11,046 nt of DNA from Pseudomonadota bacterium (GTDB taxonomy: Bacteria > Pseudomonadota > Gammaproteobacteria > Burkholderiales > Rhodocyclaceae): positions 1 to 11,046 of the forward strand of contig JAJZPJ010000084.1 in assembly GCA_021811225.1 (NCBI GenBank), in the 5' to 3' direction. The notes beneath the pieces are model-generated. The model did no database searches. It was not told the DNA's origin and saw only the letters and a list, made by a program, of their open reading frames with translations. The stretch's first letter is position 1, and every line of letters begins with the position of its first letter. Shown in pieces: positions 6,630 through 11,046 of the stretch. A program made the position numbers and the translations under genes.

Positions 6630-6851
6630 ATGCCCTACTACGTCTACAAGATCCATCCGCCGCTGAAGACCCTGGAACTGGTCGGAGAGCACGCCTCGTT
6701 CAAGGATGCCTCGAGCGCGGTCAAGGCGCTGCGCGCCGAAGCCGCACAGTCCGCCGCGATAAAAATGATCTTCGCCGACAACGAACTGGCGGCGGAGGAC
6801 CTGCTCTCGCAGGTGCGCCCGCCCGAGCCGGTGGTCGGCGACGATTACTGA
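6630..6851 (+). CDS. Small conserved-looking protein, 73 aa, function unknown
   Basis: The protein begins MPYYVYKIHPPLKTLELVGE and is followed by a likely alpha-helical part (FKDASSAVKALRAEAA), then a strand-like IKMIFADN and an acidic tail ending VVGDDY. It has no signal peptide, membrane segment or cysteine. The beta-rich start, a helix, and a strand suggest a small compact alpha/beta fold. Its place between the S24-like gene and the Cys-rich gene, 8 bp after one and 3 bp before the other, with a good ribosome binding site, makes it a genuine member of the block. I do not recognise a named family. The frame is open far upstream, but that part is a shadow. Confidence 0.75.
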   Translation: MPYYVYKIHPPLKTLELVGEHASFKDASSAVKALRAEAAQSAAIKMIFADNELAAEDLLSQVRPPEPVVGDDY

Positions 6852-6854
6852 GCC

Positions 6855-7301
6855 ATGGACGAATCGGCTTACGGCACCGTGGCCGGCGGCATCAAGCGCT
6901 CGCCCTGCGTCTTCGAGCGGGCTTTGCTGGCGGGCTGCGCCGCCTGTCCGCGGGTGCGCCGGCACGCCCTGGCCGAGCGCGAGACCCTGGCCTGCACCGA
7001 TCCCGCGGCCCAGGCCGGTTGCCGCGACTTTCTCGCCCTGCTGCGCGAGAATTCGAGCTTCGCCCTGAAACTCTCCCGCGTCGATCAACGGCTACCCCAC
7101 GCGCTGGAACTGAAGCTGCAATGCGGCGGTCTGCGCGGATTGCAGCAGGCGCTCGACGACACCGCGGCAGCGCCGGAGGTGCACGCGCTGCTCGAGCGGG
7201 CGCAGGCGCGCTACGGATCCCTGGCGGAGGCCCCCTACTCGCGCATCATCCAGGGGGTCGCCGCCTGGAGCGGGCGCAAGCGTAACCGGAGCGGACCATG
7301 A
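6855..7301 (+). CDS. Cysteine-rich protein of unknown function, 148 aa
   Basis: A soluble protein with six cysteines, five of them in the first 56 residues: C18, C28, C31, C47 and C56 (C-x9-C-x2-C-x15-C-x8-C), plus C90. The close C-AA-C pair in GCAACPRV and the spacing of the others would suit a zinc or Fe-S site, but no known motif is matched exactly. There is no signal peptide or membrane segment, so the cysteines are probably cytoplasmic and reduced. The second half is helical (ALELKLQCGGLRGLQQAL, then a run of Ala/Glu). The last bases overlap the next gene by 4 (ATGA). The start ATG at 6855 has only a weak Shine-Dalgarno and is placed 3 bp after the previous stop. I do not recognise a family name. 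Confidence 0.75.
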   Translation: MDESAYGTVAGGIKRSPCVFERALLAGCAACPRVRRHALAERETLACTDPAAQAGCRDFLALLRENSSFALKLSRVDQRLPHALELKLQCGGLRGLQQALDDTAAAPEVHALLERAQARYGSLAEAPYSRIIQGVAAWSGRKRNRSGP

Positions 7302-8341
7302 ACATCGCGCGCGATCAGCTCGTCGCCGTCGTGCAGCGGAATTGCCACATCGCCGATGCGCGCTATGCGCGCGGCATGGGGCTGTGCAGCTACCTGCTGG
7401 AGATGCGCGAGTACTATCGCTGGGAGGCCGGGCTGCCGCTGTCCTCGCCGCCTGCGCGGGCCGAGGTGAGCCGTTGGATCGCTGCGCGCGAAAACTACTG
7501 GAGCGAACTCGAGGCCTGCGACTTTTCGCCGCTGCCCCTGGGCGAGCTGCGCGTCGACCCCTTCGCCGTCGATGCCGTCAACCGCGAGCTGCTGTCCCGC
7601 GGACTGGTCTATGGCGCCGGCATCGGCCGCTTCCACCAGCCGCACTTTTTCCTGGCCGAGCTGGAGCGGCGCGAATTGCGCGACGGCGTGGTCGTCCTGG
7701 TGTCGGGCCGCGAAGTCGCGCGCGATCTCTCGGCGGCGCCGGCCGCGACGCGCGGGGGCATCGTCTATCTGCGCCGGGAGGCGCTGACGCGCTGGCTGTG
7801 GGGAAAGGCCGAGGCCTGGGACGGGCAGCAAAGGGACGGGGCCTTGAAGCGCGCGCTCGGCCACTACGGTTACGACAGCGACCGGCAGGGGGCGATCGAG
7901 CGGATGAGCGCGGCGGAGTGCGAGACCCTGATCCTGCACGAACTGGGCGAACACGCCGTCGGGCGCCGGTTCGGTCCCGACTGGGAGGAAATGCTGGCGG
8001 GCTTTTCCGGCAAGCGCGCCGAGATCCTGGCCCGGGCGGTGCGCGACAATCTCGCCGACTGCCTGACTACCCTGCCGACGCTCTTGGAACGGGAGACGCT
8101 TGCCTCGCTGCACTTCTGGTTCGCCAATTTCGACGGCATGCGCCGTGCGCTCTTTCCCCGCCTGGCCCTGGCCTACCGCGACTGGAGCGAGCGCGGGGAG
8201 CGCGCGGCGCTGACGGCGGCGATCGCCGCGGGAGCCCAGCACTGGCGGGATGTCGGGCAACGCCTGCTGGCGCTGCGGTGCCAGGAAGGAGCCGAGGCGC
8301 AGATCGAGGCGCTCGCCGCAGCCGATGCGCTGACCCTGTGA
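7298..8341 (+). CDS. Sfum_1244-type protein, function unknown
   Basis: A 347-aa cytoplasmic protein. The opening RDQLVAVVQRNCHIADARYA (5-24), the LCSYLLEMREYYRWEAGLP stretch (29-47), the WIAARENYWSELE run (60-72), and GAGIGRFHQPHFFLAELERR (107-126) resemble proteins I remember as 'Sfum_1244 family', which are found in sulfate reducers and some betaproteobacteria. No activity is known to me. A possible metal-ligand cluster HELGEH is at 214-219, but it is not an HExxH zinc motif because the fifth residue is glutamate. The ATG at 7298 overlaps the preceding TGA and has GGAG 6 bp upstream. It is the last gene of the block; the next gene starts 51 bp later. The family name is from memory and was not searched. 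Confidence 0.78.
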   Translation: MNIARDQLVAVVQRNCHIADARYARGMGLCSYLLEMREYYRWEAGLPLSSPPARAEVSRWIAARENYWSELEACDFSPLPLGELRVDPFAVDAVNRELLSRGLVYGAGIGRFHQPHFFLAELERRELRDGVVVLVSGREVARDLSAAPAATRGGIVYLRREALTRWLWGKAEAWDGQQRDGALKRALGHYGYDSDRQGAIERMSAAECETLILHELGEHAVGRRFGPDWEEMLAGFSGKRAEILARAVRDNLADCLTTLPTLLERETLASLHFWFANFDGMRRALFPRLALAYRDWSERGERAALTAAIAAGAQHWRDVGQRLLALRCQEGAEAQIEALAAADALTL

Positions 8342-8348
8342 TTTGCAG

Positions 8349-8392
8349 CATAATGAGCGCCCAGTAAGGGGGGCGAAACAGGGGGCGGGAAG
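8349..8392 (+). promoter_or_regulatory. Possible internal promoter and leader of the glc genes
   Basis: The 51-bp gap before glcD is the widest on the plus strand after 1511. CATAAT at 8349-8354 matches a -10 hexamer in five of six bases, but there is no good -35. CGCCC (8358-8362) and GGGCG (8371-8375) could form a small hairpin in the leader, with no T-tract after it, so it is not a terminator. A purine-rich GGGAAG precedes the ATG at 8393. Confidence 0.25.
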
Positions 8393-9877
8393 ATGGACAG
8401 CGGCCAACGAGGGCTGGGCGAGGGGCATGCGGCCGACGCGAGCGACGCAATCGACGTCAACGCGGCGATCGCCGCCCTGCGCCGGATCCTGCCGGCGCGA
8501 GGATTGCTGATGGGCGACGAGGAGCTCCGTCCCTACGAGTGCGACGGGCTCACCGCCTATCGGCAGATGCCGCTCCTGGTCGCCCTGCCCGAGACCGAGG
8601 CCCAGGTGGTCGCCGTCCTCAGGCTGTGCCAGGAGATCGGGCTGCCGGTGGTGGCGCGCGGCGCCGGCACCGGCCTGTCCGGGGGGGCGACGCCGGTGCG
8701 CCAGGGCCTGGTGCTCTCGCTCGCCAAGTTCATGCGCATCCTCGAAGTCGATCCGGTGGCGCGCACCGCGCGCGTCGAGCCGGGGGTGAGGAACCTCGCC
8801 ATCTCGGAGGCGGCCGCGCGCTTCGGCCTGTACTACGCGCCCGATCCGTCCTCCCAGATCGCCTGCACCATCGGCGGCAACATCGCCGAAAATTCCGGCG
8901 GCGTGCATTGCCTGAAGTACGGCCTGACCGTGCACAACGTGCTGCGCCTGCGCGTGGCGCTGATCGGCGGCGAGGTGATCGAGATCGGCGGCGGCGCGCT
9001 GGACAGCCCCGGCTTCGATCTGCTGGCGCTCATGATCGGCTCCGAGGGCATGCTCGGCGTCGTCCTCGAGGCGACCGTCAAGCTCACGCCCAAGCCATTG
9101 CTGGCGCAGGTGGTGATGGCCTCCTTCGGCGACGTGGTCAGCGCCGGCAACGCCGTGGCCAGGATCATCGCCGCCGGCATCATCCCGGCCGGGCTGGAGA
9201 TGATGGACCGCGCCGCCACCGCGGCGGTCGAGGCCTTCGTCCATGCCGGCTACGACCTCTCCGCCGCCGCCATCCTGCTCGCCGAATCCGACGGCACGCC
9301 GGAGGAGGTGGCCGAGGAGATCGCCGCGCTGCGCGCGGTGCTGGAAGCCGCCGGCGCCGGCGACGTCCGCGTCTCGGCCGACGAGGCCGAGCGCCTCAAA
9401 TTCTGGGCCGGCAGGAAGGCCGCCTTCCCTGCGGTCGGGCGCATCACCCCGGACTATATGTGCATGGACGGCACCATCCCGAGGAAGCGGGTGGCCGAGA
9501 TGCTGACGCGCATCGAGGAATTCTCGGAAGAATTCGGCCTGCGCTGCGCCAACGTCTTCCACGCCGGCGACGGCAATCTGCATCCCTTGATCATGTTCGA
9601 CGCCAACGTTCCGGGCGAGACCGAGCGCGCCACCGGCTTCGGCGCCCGGATCCTCGAACTGTCGGTCGAGATGGGCGGCACCATCACCGGCGAGCACGGC
9701 GTCGGCATCGAGAAGGTGCGGCAGATGTGCGTGCAGTTCTCGATGCGGGAACTGTCGCTGTTCCAGGCCGTCAAGGCGGCCTTCGACCCCGACGCCCTGC
9801 TCAATCCGGGCAAGGCGGTGCCCACCCCGCGGCGCTGTTCGGAATACCGGCTGACCGGCACGCCGGGAGCGCACTGA
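8393..9877 (+). CDS. glcD: Glycolate oxidase FAD-linked subunit GlcD
   Basis: A 494-aa FAD-linked oxidase, close to the 499 aa of E. coli GlcD. It oxidises glycolate to glyoxylate as part of the GlcDEF complex, and electrons go on to the respiratory chain. The VAO-type FAD-binding half shows RGAGTGLSGG at 89-98 and the strongly conserved block from APDPSS to ENSGG at 149-170. The substrate half has HAGDGNLHP at 390-398, EHGVGIEK at 434-441 and the C-terminal FDPDALLNPGK at 464-474. All are intact. D-lactate dehydrogenases share this fold, but glcE and glcF following in order make glycolate oxidase the better call. The first 20 residues are polar and family-variable, so the exact start could be slightly different. 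Its TGA shares one base with the glcE ATG. No glcC regulator or malate synthase gene is in view. Confidence 0.95.
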   Translation: MDSGQRGLGEGHAADASDAIDVNAAIAALRRILPARGLLMGDEELRPYECDGLTAYRQMPLLVALPETEAQVVAVLRLCQEIGLPVVARGAGTGLSGGATPVRQGLVLSLAKFMRILEVDPVARTARVEPGVRNLAISEAAARFGLYYAPDPSSQIACTIGGNIAENSGGVHCLKYGLTVHNVLRLRVALIGGEVIEIGGGALDSPGFDLLALMIGSEGMLGVVLEATVKLTPKPLLAQVVMASFGDVVSAGNAVARIIAAGIIPAGLEMMDRAATAAVEAFVHAGYDLSAAAILLAESDGTPEEVAEEIAALRAVLEAAGAGDVRVSADEAERLKFWAGRKAAFPAVGRITPDYMCMDGTIPRKRVAEMLTRIEEFSEEFGLRCANVFHAGDGNLHPLIMFDANVPGETERATGFGARILELSVEMGGTITGEHGVGIEKVRQMCVQFSMRELSLFQAVKAAFDPDALLNPGKAVPTPRRCSEYRLTGTPGAH

Positions 9878-10941
9878 TGGGCGACTTCGCCGCGGAACTT
9901 GTCGAGCGGGTGCGCCAGGCGGCGGCCGCGAAAACGCCGCTGCGCATCCGCGGCGGCGGCAGCAAGGATTTCTACGGCGGTCCGCTCGAGGGCGAGGTGC
10001 TCGACACCAGGCGCCACGCCGGCATCGTCGCCTACGATCCGACCGAACTGGTGATCACCGCCCGCTGCGGCACGCAACTCTCCGAGATCGAGGCGGCGCT
10101 CGCCGGAGAGGGACAGATGCTGGCCTTCGAGCCGCCCCGCTTCGATCAAGCCGCGACCCTGGGCGGCGTCGTCGCCGCCGGCCTGTCGGGGCCGCGCCGG
10201 GTCGCCGCCGGTTCGGTGCGCGATTTCGTCCTCGGCGTCAGGATGCTCGACGGTCGCGGCGAGGTGCTGAATTTCGGCGGTCAGGTGATGAAGAACGTCG
10301 CCGGCTACGACGTCTCCCGGCTGATGGCCGGCGCCATGGGTTGCCTGGGCCTGCTGCTCGAAGTGTCGCTGAAGGTGCTGCCGCTGCCCGCGGCGGAGGC
10401 CACGCTGCGCCTGGAGGTGCCGCAGGGCCGCGCGCTGGAGCTCTTGAACGGCTGGGCCGGCCGGCCGCTGCCGATCTCGGCCAGTTGCTGGCAGGACGAC
10501 GCGCTGACGCTGCGCCTGTCCGGCGCCAGCGCCGCGGTGGCGGCGGCGTGCCGCCAGCTCGGCGGCGAGAGCGTCGCCGACGGCGCCGCCTTCTGGCTCG
10601 CGTTGCGCGAGCAGCGCGCCGCCTTCTTCGCCGACGATACGCCGCTGTGGCGTCTGTCCCTGCCCTCGGTGGCGGCCCCGCTCGATCTGCCCGGCGCGCA
10701 GCTGCTGGAGTGGGGCGGCGCTCTGCGCTGGTTGAAGTCGGGTGCCGCGCCCGAGCGCATCCGCGCCGCGGCGGCTGGCGCCGGTGGCCACGCGACGCTG
10801 TTCCGGGGCAGCGAGGAGGCTAGGGCCGAGGGCGCCTTCCAGGCACCGCCGCCGCCCTTGCTGGCGCTGCACCGGCGGCTCAAGCGCGCCTTCGACCCGG
10901 CGGGGATTTTCAATCCCGGCCGGATGTTCAGGGAGTTCTGA
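9877..10941 (+). CDS. glcE: Glycolate oxidase FAD-binding subunit GlcE
   Basis: A 354-aa subunit (E. coli GlcE has 350 aa) with a single VAO-type FAD-binding domain. The nucleotide-binding motifs are RGGGSK at 25-30, EPPRFD at 85-90, ATLGGVVAAGLSGPRR at 93-108 and the highly characteristic GGQVMKNVAGYDVSRL at 134-149. The C-terminus ends in FDPAGIFNPGRMF, as in the family. The middle part after residue 170 is variable and Ala-rich, which is normal. The ATG at 9877 overlaps the glcD stop (TGATG), and GGGAG is 7 bp upstream, so coupling with glcD is clear. It works only together with GlcD and GlcF. Confidence 0.95.
   Translation: MGDFAAELVERVRQAAAAKTPLRIRGGGSKDFYGGPLEGEVLDTRRHAGIVAYDPTELVITARCGTQLSEIEAALAGEGQMLAFEPPRFDQAATLGGVVAAGLSGPRRVAAGSVRDFVLGVRMLDGRGEVLNFGGQVMKNVAGYDVSRLMAGAMGCLGLLLEVSLKVLPLPAAEATLRLEVPQGRALELLNGWAGRPLPISASCWQDDALTLRLSGASAAVAAACRQLGGESVADGAAFWLALREQRAAFFADDTPLWRLSLPSVAAPLDLPGAQLLEWGGALRWLKSGAAPERIRAAAAGAGGHATLFRGSEEARAEGAFQAPPPPLLALHRRLKRAFDPAGIFNPGRMFREF
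10931..10935 (+). promoter_or_regulatory. Ribosome binding site supporting the TTG start of glcF
   Basis: GGGAG within the last codons of glcE lies 7 bp before TTG at 10943. No ATG or GTG is available in the frame close to the conserved N-terminus. Confidence 0.6.
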
Positions 10942-10942
10942 A

Positions 10943-11046
10943 TTGCAGACCCGGCTCGCCGATTTCATCCGCGATACCCCGGCCGGGCGCGAGGCCGACG
11001 CCATCCTCAGGGCCTGCGTGCATTGCGGCTTCTGCACCGCCACCTG
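10943..11046 (+). CDS. glcF: Glycolate oxidase iron-sulfur subunit GlcF, N-terminal part (cut by window end)
   Basis: The window ends after 34 codons and two bases. The translation runs from a TTG start and reads (M)QTRLADFIRD, then ILRACVHCGFCTAT at residues 21-34. The C-x2-C-x2-C run (C25, C28, C31) is the first part of the first [4Fe-4S] site of GlcF, which passes electrons from the flavin subunits to the quinone pool. The N-terminal MQT and the ILRACVHCGFCTATC segment agree well with E. coli GlcF. The start is one base after the glcE stop. The remainder of the gene, including the second cluster motif, lies beyond the edge, so intactness cannot be judged. Confidence 0.93.
   Translation, partial: MQTRLADFIRDTPAGREADAILRACVHCGFCTAT

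Noticed and set aside
8358..8375. CGCCC/GGGCG hairpin between the Sfum_1244-type gene and glcD as a terminator
   Set aside because: Five-base-pair stem with an 8-nt loop and no T-tract; it is followed by G-rich sequence containing the ribosome binding region.
7235..9874. Very long open frame on the minus strand (879 codons) opposite the Sfum_1244-type gene and glcD
   Set aside because: It is the antisense shadow of GC-rich codons in two well-supported genes; its translation is rich in His, Gln, Arg, Ala and Gly without any domain, and it crosses two genes and a gap.

Overview
The window is very GC-rich bacterial DNA, coding almost throughout, with short gaps and many overlapping genes. The gene families and the mix of neighbours point to a betaproteobacterium, most likely of the Rhodocyclales type (Azoarcus/Thauera/Dechloromonas/Sulfuritalea relatives). 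This placement is inferred from protein resemblance only; there is no rRNA or other marker gene here. I see no tRNA, rRNA, IS element, CRISPR array or phage gene.

Layout. (1) On the minus strand, positions 38-1271 hold two coupled genes: a four-segment DUF599-type membrane protein and a PduO-type cob(I)alamin adenosyltransferase. (2) Positions 1272-1510 are a divergent intergenic region with a candidate plus-strand promoter surrounded by repeated CATGGTT/AACCATG words. (3) Positions 1511-8341 hold eight tightly packed plus-strand genes: a fusion of a helix-turn-helix domain with a [2Fe-2S] ferredoxin/flavin-reductase-like protein; a MoxR-type AAA+ ATPase; a VWA protein with an HExxH domain (DUF2201 type); a protein resembling the sulfur-metabolism protein DsrS; a lone S24/LexA-like domain without HTH and without the catalytic lysine; a 73-aa protein; a cysteine-rich 148-aa protein; and a protein of the uncharacterised Sfum_1244 type. 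(4) Positions 8393 to the right edge hold glcD, glcE and the first 34 codons of glcF, encoding the membrane-associated glycolate oxidase.

How they may work together. The glc genes oxidise glycolate to glyoxylate and pass electrons through FAD and Fe-S centres to the respiratory chain. The adenosyltransferase supplies adenosylcobalamin. The eight-gene block is the least understood part. A MoxR ATPase with a VWA partner usually remodels or matures a client protein, often by metal insertion or cofactor activation. Here the pair sits with a DNA-binding redox protein, a DsrS-like protein and several uncharacterised proteins. My working inference is that the block encodes a redox-responsive protein-maturation or stress module. 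No function is proven by the sequence.
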